Under the pieces are notes generated by a model, which saw only the letters and a list, made by a program, of their open reading frames with translations, had not been told where the DNA came from and made no database searches. The position numbers were made by a program, and so were the translations under genes. Shown here piece after piece: positions 32,341 through 41,040 of a DNA stretch of 64,000 nt. Location: NCBI GenBank assembly GCA_947494335.1, contig CANLUT010000002.1:710364-774363 (forward strand), given 5' to 3'. Source of the DNA: Oligoflexales bacterium (GTDB lineage: Bacteria > Bdellovibrionota_B > Oligoflexia > Oligoflexales > RGVZ01). Position 1 is the first letter of the stretch, and every line of letters begins with the position of its first letter.

Positions 32341-33510
32341 TCACTTCAAAGCGGCCTTGATTGCCTCAACTTTATCCATTCGCTCCCACGGGAACTCATC
32401 ACGACCAAAATGACCATAGGCGGCGGTCGGACGATAGATTGGACGCAGCAGGTCAAAGGTTTCAACGATTCCGCGGGGTTTGCAGTTGAATACTTTACGA
32501 GCGGCTTCGGCTAACTGCGCTGGCGAATATTTGCTGGTCCCGTAGGCGTCAACAAAGATTGAAACTGGCTCAGCAACGCCAATGGCGTAAGCAAGCTGCA
32601 CCAGACATTTCTCAGCGATTCCAGCAGCGACCATGTTCTTGGCGATGTAGCGTGCCATGTAGGCCGCCGAGCGATCAACTTTGGTCGGGTCTTTACCAGA
32701 GAATGCGCCACCGCCGTGAGCTCCATGCCCACCGTAAGTGTCAACAATGATCTTTCTTCCGGTCAATCCACAATCTCCTTGAGGACCACCAATAACAAAT
32801 CGTCCCGTTGGGTTGATGTAATACTTAGTGTCTTTCAGAAGTTCAGCAGGGATAGTTTTTTTAATGCAGTTTTCGATCACGTACTCTTCAAGTTTTTTGT
32901 GAGGTACATCAGGACCGTGTTGCGTGGAGATAACAACGGTCTCAATACGAGATAGTTTTCCTGCCTTGTATTCTGCTGTTACTTGGCTTTTGGCATCAGG
33001 ACGAAGAAAGTTTACATCTTTTGCGCGGCGCAGTTGACTCAGTCGCTTCAAAAGCTGGTGGGAGTAGCTAATCGTTGCAGGCATGAACTCCTTGGTTTCA
33101 TTACAAGCAAAACCAAACATCATGCCTTGATCACCGGCACCTTGCTCTTTGTGCAGTCCTTCACCTTCCGTTACACCCATAGCGATATCGGGTGATTGCT
33201 CCTCAATGGCACAGACAACACCGCAGCTCTTTGCATCAAAGCCAAGGTCGCCGTCTGTGTAGCCAATGTCAGCAATTACTTCACGAGCAATCTTCGCATA
33301 GTCTACGCGAGCTTTTGTCGTGATTTCTCCAGCGATGACAACGAGTCCCGTCTTCACCAAGGTCTCACAGGCAACACGGCTATATTTGTCTTGAGCAAGC
33401 AGCGCATCAAGTACGCCGTCAGAAACTTGATCGGCAACTTTATCTGGATGACCTTCGCTGACGGATTCAGATGTGAACAAGTAATCGGAGTGATTCATGC
33501 TAGACGACAT
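32341..33510 (-). CDS. metK: S-adenosylmethionine synthetase
   Basis: A 389-residue cytosolic enzyme making SAM from methionine and ATP. Hallmarks: [17 protein letters not shown] at the N-terminus, [10 protein letters not shown] (about 120), [21 protein letters not shown], and the P-loop-like [16 protein letters not shown]. The start codon directly follows the truB stop, and its AGAGAGG site lies within the last truB codons, so translation is coupled. Placement at the end of a translation operon is uncommon. The product also feeds the methionine-salvage cycle to which mtnW/mtnB belong. Confidence 0.98.
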   Translation of the reverse strand: MSSSMNHSDYLFTSESVSEGHPDKVADQVSDGVLDALLAQDKYSRVACETLVKTGLVVIAGEITTKARVDYAKIAREVIADIGYTDGDLGFDAKSCGVVCAIEEQSPDIAMGVTEGEGLHKEQGAGDQGMMFGFACNETKEFMPATISYSHQLLKRLSQLRRAKDVNFLRPDAKSQVTAEYKAGKLSRIETVVISTQHGPDVPHKKLEEYVIENCIKKTIPAELLKDTKYYINPTGRFVIGGPQGDCGLTGRKIIVDTYGGHGAHGGGAFSGKDPTKVDRSAAYMARYIAKNMVAAGIAEKCLVQLAYAIGVAEPVSIFVDAYGTSKYSPAQLAEAARKVFNCKPRGIVETFDLLRPIYRPTAAYGHFGRDEFPWERMDKVEAIKAALK

Positions 33511-34458
33511 TTAAAGACCTCTCTTCATATGCAATTTCATACGACCATTCTCAATCGGGATGGCCTCGACAATTCCAATACACCGACCATTTGATGACTT
33601 GGCAAGGACTTCGTTCCTGCTGCTGGAGCCTGGTTCGGCCTTGAAACTAGCCGCATCAAGAACGACACATTGCCCATCGACGATCCGTTGGAGCGCCAAC
33701 ATATCACTGGATATCCAAGTCGGCAAACCAATAGATAACTGATCCATCGGGATCACCAAGGAATCCAAAGTCGCGTTGAGGTCGTTGATCTGTTCAAGGG
33801 TGACACAGGATTCTAACGAAAAACCAGCACTTATTGTGCGCGTAAGCCGAGTTACATGCCCTCCTGTATTTAGTGCTGTGGCCATGTCAGTCGCCAGCAC
33901 CCGAACGTAAGTTCCCTTGCTGCATTCGACGGTGAGACCAATTCTCGGCAAGTCGAAGTACTCAAGTTTCAGGTCATAAATAATGACATCGCGCTTTAGT
34001 TCTGACAGAGGCAAGTCCTCTGCGCTTTTTCCCGCCCTTGCATACTTGTAGAGCTCCTTACCTTGATACTTAACGGCCGAATACGCTGGAGGCGTTTGAC
34101 TCAGCGGCCCCTTAAATTTTTCAATAATTTTAGACATTTCTTGGAGGTTGACGTGTTGCCATGGGTGCTCTTTGAGCGTTGTTCCGGAAGCATCCATAGT
34201 GTCAGTTGAGCGTCCCAAGGTGACTTCAAAAGAGTAGGCCTTCGGTAAATCAAGTAAGTAGTCTTGAAGCTTGGTGCCACGTCCCACTAGTACCGCCAGG
34301 ACGCCATCAGCATCCGGGTCCAAGGTTCCGACGTGTCCAAGCTTGATTTTGCCAAAACGTTTGGTGATAACCCGGCTGACGTCTTTAGACGTGATCCCGG
34401 CAGGTTTACGTACCGGAATTAGTCCAGAAATATCATTTACATTTATTTGCGAGCTCAT
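33511..34458 (-). CDS. truB: tRNA pseudouridine(55) synthase
   Basis: A 315-residue enzyme that makes pseudouridine 55 in the T loop of tRNAs. Visible: IPVRKPAGITS (about 15), LGHVGTLDPDADGVL with the catalytic Asp (about 46), PPAYSAVKYQG, and KGTYVRVLATDMATALN. A C-terminal PUA-like part follows. It lies 21 bp behind rbfA in the classical nusA-infB-rbfA-truB order and abuts metK with no gap. Confidence 0.97.
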   Translation of the reverse strand: MSSQINVNDISGLIPVRKPAGITSKDVSRVITKRFGKIKLGHVGTLDPDADGVLAVLVGRGTKLQDYLLDLPKAYSFEVTLGRSTDTMDASGTTLKEHPWQHVNLQEMSKIIEKFKGPLSQTPPAYSAVKYQGKELYKYARAGKSAEDLPLSELKRDVIIYDLKLEYFDLPRIGLTVECSKGTYVRVLATDMATALNTGGHVTRLTRTISAGFSLESCVTLEQINDLNATLDSLVIPMDQLSIGLPTWISSDMLALQRIVDGQCVVLDAASFKAEPGSSSRNEVLAKSSNGRCIGIVEAIPIENGRMKLHMKRGL

Positions 34459-34479
34459 GAGGCGAACCGCCTAGGTCAG

Positions 34480-34833
34480 TCAGTTCTCGTTTTTCTCTTT
34501 GCGGATTAAATCCAGCATCGCATCAACCGAAGCGCCTCTTTCAACCGAGGTGTCAAAAAAGAATCGTAACTCTGGAACGCGCCGAACATCCAAAGCTTTG
34601 GCTAGCTTTGATCTAAAGACACCAGCAGCTCGATCCAGAGCCTTTCTCGTATCATCTTTGGTTGCTTCATCAAGCACCCTGAACTGGACGGAGGCAAGTT
34701 GGAGATCGGGGCTGAGCTTTACAGCGGTGATTGTGACAAACTGCAGGCGAGGGTCATTAAGCTGCCCGCCTGTCAGGCAAGAGGCAATAACGTCTCTGAT
34801 TTCGTCACCCATTCTTTCCTTGCGAAGACCCAT
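34480..34833 (-). CDS. rbfA: ribosome-binding factor A
   Basis: A 117-residue KH-like protein for 30S maturation. Visible: RKERMGDEIRDVIASCL at the N-terminus, DPRLQFVTITAVKLSPDLQLASVQF, and VPELRFFFDTSVERG near the C-terminus. AAGGATCGGG precedes the ATG. It lies between infB and truB, as usual. Confidence 0.95.
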   Translation of the reverse strand: MGLRKERMGDEIRDVIASCLTGGQLNDPRLQFVTITAVKLSPDLQLASVQFRVLDEATKDDTRKALDRAAGVFRSKLAKALDVRRVPELRFFFDTSVERGASVDAMLDLIRKEKNEN

Positions 34834-34859
34834 ACCCGATCCTTTACTTCACTTCACCC

Positions 34860-37619
34860 TTATAGAGTTGGAGCCGTTTCTTGAAGTTCGTACGCTTCAA
34901 TCACGTCGCCGACTCGAATGTCAGCATACCCATCGATGCCAATACCGCATTCATACCCTTGGGCAACTTCACGGACGTCATCTTTAAAGCGACGAAGTGA
35001 TGAAATTTTTCCATTGTAAATAACAACGCTGTCCCTAATGAGACGCAGCTTCGATTGACGAGTGATTTTACCATCCAGTACAGCTGATCCGGCGATCGTT
35101 CCAATTTTTGGTACGTTGATTGTCTGACGGACTTCAGCGTGACCCAGAATGTTCTCGGTAACAATGGGAGGAAGTTTACCTGCCATGATCGCTTTAACAG
35201 CGTCGACCAACTCGTAAATAATCGAGAAGTAGCGGATGACAACCCCATTTTTGTCCGCAATATCGTCAAGGCCACGAGCTGCTCGAACATTGAATCCAAC
35301 AAGTACGGCGCCGGTGGTCATTGCCAGAGTCAAATCACTTTCGGAAATCCCCCCCACTGCGCGGTGCACAATGCGGTTAGAAACTTTGTCACTGGACAAT
35401 TTAGAAACGGCCTCACACACGGCCTCAAGAGATCCTTGAACGTCTGCTTTAACAATGACCGCAAGCTCTGGGCGATCACTTGTTTGAACTTTCGCAAGGA
35501 GATCGGCAAGGCTAGCAGCGCTTGATTTGCCGACGTGTTTTTTACGTTCCTGCTCATCGCGAATACTTACAACTTCTCGTGCGGTGCGTTCGTCGGCTAC
35601 CATGTTGACGCGGTCTCCAGCGCCCGGAACCCCTCCTAAGCCGACAACTTCGACCGGCGTTGATGGACCTGCAGAAGTGATTTTTTCTCCGCGGTGATCG
35701 ATCATCGCCCTAACTCGGCCAAACTCTCTACCCGCAACCACGTACTGACCAACTTCAAGTGTACCAGTCTGAACCATAATCGTCGCAACCGGACCGCGAC
35801 CTTTATCAAGATGGGCTTCCACGACAGCGCCAGTTGCTGGGCCGCTGTGGTTAGCTTTAAGGTCCAAAACCTCGGATTGTAGAAGAATGGCGTCTAGTAG
35901 TTCATCGATACCAATCTTTTGAAGAGCAGATGTTTTTACGAATTGGTTGTCTCCGCCCCACTCCTCGGATTGGATTCCGTGTTCGGCTAGCTGACTGAAA
36001 AGTCGATCAAGGTTGGTAGACGGTTTGTCGATTTTATTGACGGCGACAATGATGGGCACACCAGCAGCCTTGGCGTGGTTGATCGCTTCGACTGTTTGCG
36101 GCATGACACCGTCGTCGGCAGCGACAACCAGAACAACGATGTCGGTTAAACTTGCGCCGCGAGAACGCATGGCCGAGAATGCCTCGTGGCCAGGCGTGTC
36201 GAGAAAGGCGATCTTCTTTTTGTTGTAGTCGACAGTATAGGCGCCAATGTGTTGGGTAATGCCACCAGCTTCACCAGCCGCAACTTTTGCCGATCGGATG
36301 GCATCCAATAGGGATGTTTTTCCGTGGTCAACGTGTCCCATGATTGTCACAATAGGCGGACGCTCTTCGGTGCCACCAACAGTGCCAGTTGAGATGACCT
36401 GCGATAGTACATCTTCGGCAGTCTTCTCTTTGTTTTTCAGCTCAAATCCGTACTCACTGGCAATCAAAGTAGCTGTGTCGACATCCAACTCTTGGTTCAT
36501 GGTAACCATCAGTCCCATGCCCATCAGTTTCTTGATAACATCTCCGCCTTTGACAGAAAGCTGTCGCCCGAGTTCTGCGACCGTAATGGAGCCTTCCATT
36601 TCCACGACCCTATATTGAGCACGCGGCGTCGTGATTTGAGTTTTTTTCAGATCTTTCCTGCGTTTGTGGTCTCGCCTGTTGCGCTGCGCTGCTGGCGTGA
36701 AGACGCGAGACTGAACCTCTTCTGGAGATTCTTCAACGGTCTCTTCTGACTCATCGAATTGGCTCAATAGCGTGCGCATGTTAAGGCTAGCGCGTTTTTG
36801 TTTAGTAAACTTCGCAGCAGTTTTCGCGGCCTGCTCTTCGTCTTCCTGGAAGGTCTCAGTACGTCCGCGATCGCGACGTCCGCCCCATTCATCCCCAGGT
36901 ATTGGTACATCTGGCACTGCGCTTGGAGCCCCACCAAAACCTTGGCCGCGGGCAGCAGTTTCCTGCTCTCCGCGTGATCTTGAAGACAGGAGGCCCATGC
37001 CGCTGACGCGAACGCCTCGGTTATCCTCTCTGCGAACCGTGCGATTTCCTTGAGCAGCTTCAGCAGCCTCTTGTTCTTTGCGCTTCTGCGCTTCAATCTC
37101 TTCAGGTGATGCCCGACGGACGATGGTTGCACCGCCACTCGATAAGGGTCTTGCAACACGCTTTGGAGCTTCTTCTGGAGCGGCGCGCTCAACAACAGTT
37201 TCAGTTTTTGCGGGAGCTGGCTTGGGTGGCTGAGGTGTCTCTACAACTGGCTCGCTTGGAGCTGGTGCCGCTATCGCTACCGGCGCCTTTGCCACAACTG
37301 GAGCGGGGGTCTCGGGTTTTTCTTCAACCGGAGGCGGCGTCACTGGAGCCTCAGCTTCCACCGGCTTCTCCGGCGCAGCTTCCGCTGCAGGCGCAGATGA
37401 AGCACGGCGGCGGATAACGACGGTCTTAGGCGCAGCCGAGGGCGCTTCAGCAGCAGCCGCTACACCTTTAACCGCATTCTTTAGCTTAACAGATTCCTCA
37501 TCACTCAAAGTGTTTTGGGCAGTCGTAATATCAATACCCAAGGCCTTCCCTTTGGATTGAAGAACTTTCCACTCAACACCAAGTTCTTTTGCAAGTTCAT
37601 GGACTCTCTTTTTTGACAT
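34860..37619 (-). CDS. infB: translation initiation factor IF-2
   Basis: A 919-residue GTPase that places initiator tRNA on the ribosome. An N-terminal IF2_N helix-rich segment ([20 protein letters not shown]) is followed by a long Ala/Pro/Glu/Val linker (about 60-300) and a second IF2_N-type segment. The G domain has GHVDHGKT (G1, about 428-435), DTPGHEAF (G3) and NKIDKP (G4). Domains II-IV run to the C-terminus. The linker is strongly Pro-Ala repeated. The usual small ylxR gene between nusA and infB is missing; only 102 bp separate them. Confidence 0.98.
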   Translation of the reverse strand: MSKKRVHELAKELGVEWKVLQSKGKALGIDITTAQNTLSDEESVKLKNAVKGVAAAAEAPSAAPKTVVIRRRASSAPAAEAAPEKPVEAEAPVTPPPVEEKPETPAPVVAKAPVAIAAPAPSEPVVETPQPPKPAPAKTETVVERAAPEEAPKRVARPLSSGGATIVRRASPEEIEAQKRKEQEAAEAAQGNRTVRREDNRGVRVSGMGLLSSRSRGEQETAARGQGFGGAPSAVPDVPIPGDEWGGRRDRGRTETFQEDEEQAAKTAAKFTKQKRASLNMRTLLSQFDESEETVEESPEEVQSRVFTPAAQRNRRDHKRRKDLKKTQITTPRAQYRVVEMEGSITVAELGRQLSVKGGDVIKKLMGMGLMVTMNQELDVDTATLIASEYGFELKNKEKTAEDVLSQVISTGTVGGTEERPPIVTIMGHVDHGKTSLLDAIRSAKVAAGEAGGITQHIGAYTVDYNKKKIAFLDTPGHEAFSAMRSRGASLTDIVVLVVAADDGVMPQTVEAINHAKAAGVPIIVAVNKIDKPSTNLDRLFSQLAEHGIQSEEWGGDNQFVKTSALQKIGIDELLDAILLQSEVLDLKANHSGPATGAVVEAHLDKGRGPVATIMVQTGTLEVGQYVVAGREFGRVRAMIDHRGEKITSAGPSTPVEVVGLGGVPGAGDRVNMVADERTAREVVSIRDEQERKKHVGKSSAASLADLLAKVQTSDRPELAVIVKADVQGSLEAVCEAVSKLSSDKVSNRIVHRAVGGISESDLTLAMTTGAVLVGFNVRAARGLDDIADKNGVVIRYFSIIYELVDAVKAIMAGKLPPIVTENILGHAEVRQTINVPKIGTIAGSAVLDGKITRQSKLRLIRDSVVIYNGKISSLRRFKDDVREVAQGYECGIGIDGYADIRVGDVIEAYELQETAPTL

Positions 37620-37721
37620 TCGTCATTTGTCCTTTTCAATTCGATTTCGATGGTCCCGGTTTTCGTTAGGATATTGCCCAACAATACTTGACTCGTTCTA
37701 GCTTGAACGCTGTCTTTAGAC

Positions 37722-39302
37722 TTAGCGCTGCAAGTAACGGTCGGCAGCAAGCTGTACAGTGCGCGCAACTCCTATCGATAACCCAGATTTGGATGCTACC
37801 TCTTCCGCGGCATCCGCGACGAGATCTCCAATGGTTCCGTATCCAGCATCCGCAAGTGCATGAGCCGTTGCTTCACCGACGCCGTCAAGCTCGAGGAACA
37901 GGCTAATTCGTTCATTTCGGGCGTTATCATAGCTTGAGCTAGTACGTTCAACTTCTTGGCGTGTTGGCTCTGCACTTGAATTCGCCATGAAGTCATCGTG
38001 ATCGCCCGTAGATTCTGAGGGTTTAGATCCCGCAGCATTGATTCCTTTAGCAAGCATTTCTTTTGCAGCCTCGACAACGGCGCTAGCATCCTGTTCATCC
38101 ATATTCAATAGACGAACAAAGGTTCTCGGACTCATTTCAGAAACTTCTTTTACAGTTTTGATGCCTTCATTCACGAGGATTTCCGCGCGCATCATGCCGA
38201 CACCTGTAATGGACGCAATAAGCTCTTTAGAGCCAACCAATTCTTGTGAGAGTCTTGCTTCGCTCTTAATATCGAGGCGCCAACCGGTAAGCTGCGCAGC
38301 CAGACGAACATTTTGCCCACGTTTACCAATAGCAAGAGACAGCTGATCGTCTGCGACGATGACTTCCATGCTGTGGTTGTCTTCATCGACAATGACTTTC
38401 GTAACTACGGCAGGGTGAAGGGCGTTGCAAACAAAACGCGCCGGGTCAGCATCCCAAGGAACAATGTCGATTTTTTCTCCGCCAAGTTCCTGGCGAACTG
38501 CCTCGACTCTGGCGCCCTTCATACCAACGCAAGCACCGACTGGGTCAACGGCACTGTCGCGCGAATGCACTGCGATTTTTGTCCTGAATCCAGGATCGCG
38601 GGCGGCACTTTCGATTGTGACGATACCATCGTAAACTTCTGTCACATTTTGCTCAAACAAGCGGATAACAAATCCTGAGTGAGCACGGCTCATGACCACT
38701 TGAGGGCCTCTTGATGAGCGCTTAACTTCAAGTACGTAGCCTTGGATACGGTCTTTAATTTTGTATTTTTCAGTCGGGATTTGTTCACGGTAAGGAATGA
38801 TGGCTTCCGTCCTACCCAAATCTACAACGATATCGCTACGCTCAAAACGGCGGACAGTTCCCGATAGAATTTCCCCGACGCGATCTTTGAATTCATCATA
38901 AACTTGGAGGCGTTCAGCATCGCGTACCTTCTGTACGATGATCTGCTTAGCAGACTGTGCAGCAATACGTCCAAATGCTGCTTTGTCCAGCTTTACCCCA
39001 ATGGAGTCACCAATTTGGGCTTCAGGATCAAGTTTTGCAGCCTCGCCTGTTGAAATTTCAACGTCAGTATCCTGAACGGCTTCAACGACAGTTCGGAACT
39101 GGAATAGTTCAATTTCATCCGTGTCGGCATTGTAGTGAGCTTCCAAGTCGGCGGTCGGACCGTGGCTTCGGCGCGCTGCATGAATAACTGCTTGCTCAAG
39201 CGCATCAATAATGACGGACTTATCGACGTTTTTCTCACGGCTTACCGCAGTGATCACCGCTTTGAGTGCGCCTTCGACTTCATTTTGTTCCATTGTACTC
39301 AT
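37722..39302 (-). CDS. nusA: transcription termination/antitermination factor NusA
   Basis: About 526 residues. The N-terminal RNA polymerase-binding domain (LEQAVIHAARR) is followed by S1 (GEILSGTVRRFERSDIVVDLG), KH1/KH2 (SRDSAVDPVGACVGMKGARV and AIGKRGQNVRLAAQLTGW), and an extended C-terminus with two helix-hairpin-helix-like repeats ending near VQLAADRYLQR. ATG 39302 has AAGGAAGG upstream; the frame extends ten codons further without support. It is part of the rimP-nusA-infB operon, coupling transcription elongation to ribosome production. Confidence 0.97.
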   Translation of the reverse strand: MSTMEQNEVEGALKAVITAVSREKNVDKSVIIDALEQAVIHAARRSHGPTADLEAHYNADTDEIELFQFRTVVEAVQDTDVEISTGEAAKLDPEAQIGDSIGVKLDKAAFGRIAAQSAKQIIVQKVRDAERLQVYDEFKDRVGEILSGTVRRFERSDIVVDLGRTEAIIPYREQIPTEKYKIKDRIQGYVLEVKRSSRGPQVVMSRAHSGFVIRLFEQNVTEVYDGIVTIESAARDPGFRTKIAVHSRDSAVDPVGACVGMKGARVEAVRQELGGEKIDIVPWDADPARFVCNALHPAVVTKVIVDEDNHSMEVIVADDQLSLAIGKRGQNVRLAAQLTGWRLDIKSEARLSQELVGSKELIASITGVGMMRAEILVNEGIKTVKEVSEMSPRTFVRLLNMDEQDASAVVEAAKEMLAKGINAAGSKPSESTGDHDDFMANSSAEPTRQEVERTSSSYDNARNERISLFLELDGVGEATAHALADAGYGTIGDLVADAAEEVASKSGLSIGVARTVQLAADRYLQR

Positions 39303-39344
39303 CTTCCAATCCTTCCTTTTTAAAAAAGTCACGGTTGTGAATCT

Positions 39345-39833
39345 TTACGCGAGTTGATCTTGGATCTTGTCCCAGTCAACGACCTTCGTTGCCTTTAAAA
39401 CCAGATGCCAAGGAAACGTCCATGCTCCCTCAGCAGTCTTCATCGATATTGTTTCACCATTGATTTCCACAATGGTTCCTACGCCCTTGCGACGGTTACT
39501 AAATTTTTCAGTGAGCTTCACATCAATCTGACAGCCTTCCGCCTGAGCGGCTCGAAAGTGTTCAAGCGTGCGGATGGGGCGTTCAATGCCAGGTGAGCTA
39601 ATTTCTAAGTTAAATTCCGTTGGGATCAATTCATCCAACTCAGGGCTTTCGATCAGTCGATGGGACACATTGGCGCACGTATCAAGGTCAACGCCCTTCT
39701 CATGATCAATATAGAGTCGGAGCGTTCGCGCTTGGGCTTCCCATTCAGCGTCAATGCAAATAAAACCGTCGACGGTCAGCAAGCCTGTGACCAAATCAGC
39801 GATTTCATGAAGTTTTGCGCGCTCTAAAAACAA
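39345..39833 (-). CDS. rimP: ribosome maturation factor RimP
   Basis: A 162-residue protein for early 30S assembly. Family marks: LRLYIDHEKGVDLDTCANVSHRL, the ELIPTEFNLEISSPGIERPI segment (about 90-110) and a C-terminal SH3-like barrel. First gene of the operon ending in metK. The TTG at 39833 has no visible ribosome binding site, so the true start may be internal or expression may depend on the structured leader upstream. Confidence 0.93.
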   Translation of the reverse strand: MFLERAKLHEIADLVTGLLTVDGFICIDAEWEAQARTLRLYIDHEKGVDLDTCANVSHRLIESPELDELIPTEFNLEISSPGIERPIRTLEHFRAAQAEGCQIDVKLTEKFSNRRKGVGTIVEINGETISMKTAEGAWTFPWHLVLKATKVVDWDKIQDQLA

Positions 39834-40100
39834 TTAAAATTCCGATCCTATGCCACTTTGTAAAATTAAAAAAACAGCACCCCACATCCGGCCCTTCATG
39901 ACACCAAAGCTGGTGACTAGAGGTGGAAGTGTCTGGAGCAGCAGATTTTGCGATTAAAAAAGACGCAGAAGATGCCAGCTGTTTAGGCCAGACGGTTCAG
40001 AAGTTTGCGGCCTGTGATGCCACGAACCCCGCCGGTCTCGATCGTTCGAGAGTTGGGGTTTTAGCACGCCAAAGCTCTAAAAAGCAATAGTTTCATTAGA
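39834..40100 (-). other. gene-free structured region, probable rimP operon leader
   Basis: This is the 385-bp divergent gap between rimP and the PilZ gene at 40219; no open frame is convincing. On the minus strand it can form several hairpins: AACCCC/GGGGTT enclosing CTCGA-loop-TCGAG (about 40022-40060); AGGCC/GGCCT (about 39982-40014); CACCA-loop-TGGTG (39902-39915). T7 follows within about 40 nt of the last hairpin (39868-39876). A transcribed, structured 5' leader or attenuator of the nusA operon is plausible. I do not match it to a named RNA family. Confidence 0.35.
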
Positions 40101-40144
40101 TTAAATTTATGAAATTCCTGCCGGCTCAGCTGGCTGCCTGGGGT

Positions 40145-40153
40145 TGCTAGAAT
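40145..40153 (+). promoter_or_regulatory. extended -10 promoter element
   Basis: TGCTAGAAT is an extended -10 (TGn plus TAGAAT at 40148-40153) with no recognisable -35. It is placed about 60 bp before the PilZ gene start at 40219. Confidence 0.4.
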
Positions 40154-40218
40154 ATAGGTGTAACGCTAACCCTTATTTTTCCGGTGTTCTTACCGGGACC
40201 TAACTTAAAGGTTAATAT

Positions 40219-40986
40219 ATGGGAATTTTTGACTTTTTGTTCTCCAAAACCTCGTCGCAGAGCACAGCATCAAAACATGGAGATGTGTATGCGCATCAGC
40301 GCTACCATGCTCGCTACGTGATCAATAACAGAGATCTTTGTGTCATGGAGCACCCAAAGCACGGTCTATTCCGGGTGGTGGATCTCTCCCATCATGGATG
40401 CCTGATTGAGCCGATGAGTCAGTCCAGTTTGGAGTCGGTAAGCACCCCTTTCTTCATGAATTTGAGACTTTGCGGATCTTCCACAAGAGTGGAGGCAGCC
40501 GAATGTCAACGCCGGCGTCATGGGTGGGCTTTAGTCTTCAGGCACGCTCAAGAGGCGTCCATTGCCGACTTAGGTCGGTTGATTGAGCCTCTGCGGATAG
40601 GCTGCTCATCTGTGGTGTTGGATACGGACTTTGAACGAGACGGCATTTTTGCGAAACTTCGCCGCCGTTTCATTGGGGATGGACCGTTTGAGGTTGTCTT
40701 TGAGAAAAATGAGCATGATGAACCTTCATTTGTCATGGTCACCTTGCGACATGGTACTGGCGATGGCTGTGTGATTTGGAATAAGGGAACGGTTATGACC
40801 AAAAAATCTCCAGACACAGAGGGGGCCTTCATGCCTCGAACTGAGCATGTGGATGAAGAGTTGGTATGGGCCTGCGCATCCGCTTGCCTGGGTATGAAGT
40901 TTCTTGAGGGAGCAATTGCAGCAAAATTACTAACTGACTGGTTATCGGCGCAGTCTTCCGTTCTGCCTTTGGCGAAGTCCAGTTAA
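40219..40986 (+). CDS. PilZ-like domain protein
   Basis: A 255-residue cytosolic protein. Residues about 27-110 fit a PilZ fold: RYHARY (RxxxR pattern), then VVDLSHHGCLIEP (DxSxxG) about 25 residues later, and WALVFRH at the end of the barrel. The C-terminal 130 residues are not recognised and contain FERDGIFAKLRRRF and a helical end. It may bind c-di-GMP. It is a single-gene unit closed by a strong bidirectional terminator shared with the convergent protease gene. Confidence 0.65.
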   Translation: MGIFDFLFSKTSSQSTASKHGDVYAHQRYHARYVINNRDLCVMEHPKHGLFRVVDLSHHGCLIEPMSQSSLESVSTPFFMNLRLCGSSTRVEAAECQRRRHGWALVFRHAQEASIADLGRLIEPLRIGCSSVVLDTDFERDGIFAKLRRRFIGDGPFEVVFEKNEHDEPSFVMVTLRHGTGDGCVIWNKGTVMTKKSPDTEGAFMPRTEHVDEELVWACASACLGMKFLEGAIAAKLLTDWLSAQSSVLPLAKSS

Positions 40987-40997
40987 TGACGTAAAAA

Positions 40998-41028
40998 AAC
41001 CCCCAAGTCATGTGCTGACTTGGGGGTT
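40998..41028. terminator. bidirectional Rho-independent terminator
   Basis: AACCCCCAAGTCA (40998-41010) and TGACTTGGGGGTT (41016-41028) pair perfectly over a 5-nt loop. A T-run follows on the + side, and seven As precede it, giving Ts on the minus side. It serves both the PilZ gene and the convergent protease gene. Confidence 0.95.
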
Positions 41029-41040
41029 TTCTGTTTTCGG

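Noticed and set aside
36247-36618. Several long frames antisense to infB (also 36772-37053 and 37106-37417)
   Set aside because: Shadows of the Ala/Pro-rich and GC-rich infB coding sequence; infB is unambiguous.
37200-37440. Low-complexity repeat-like region in infB
   Set aside because: Ala/Pro/Glu linkers are normal for IF-2; no exact DNA repeat is present.
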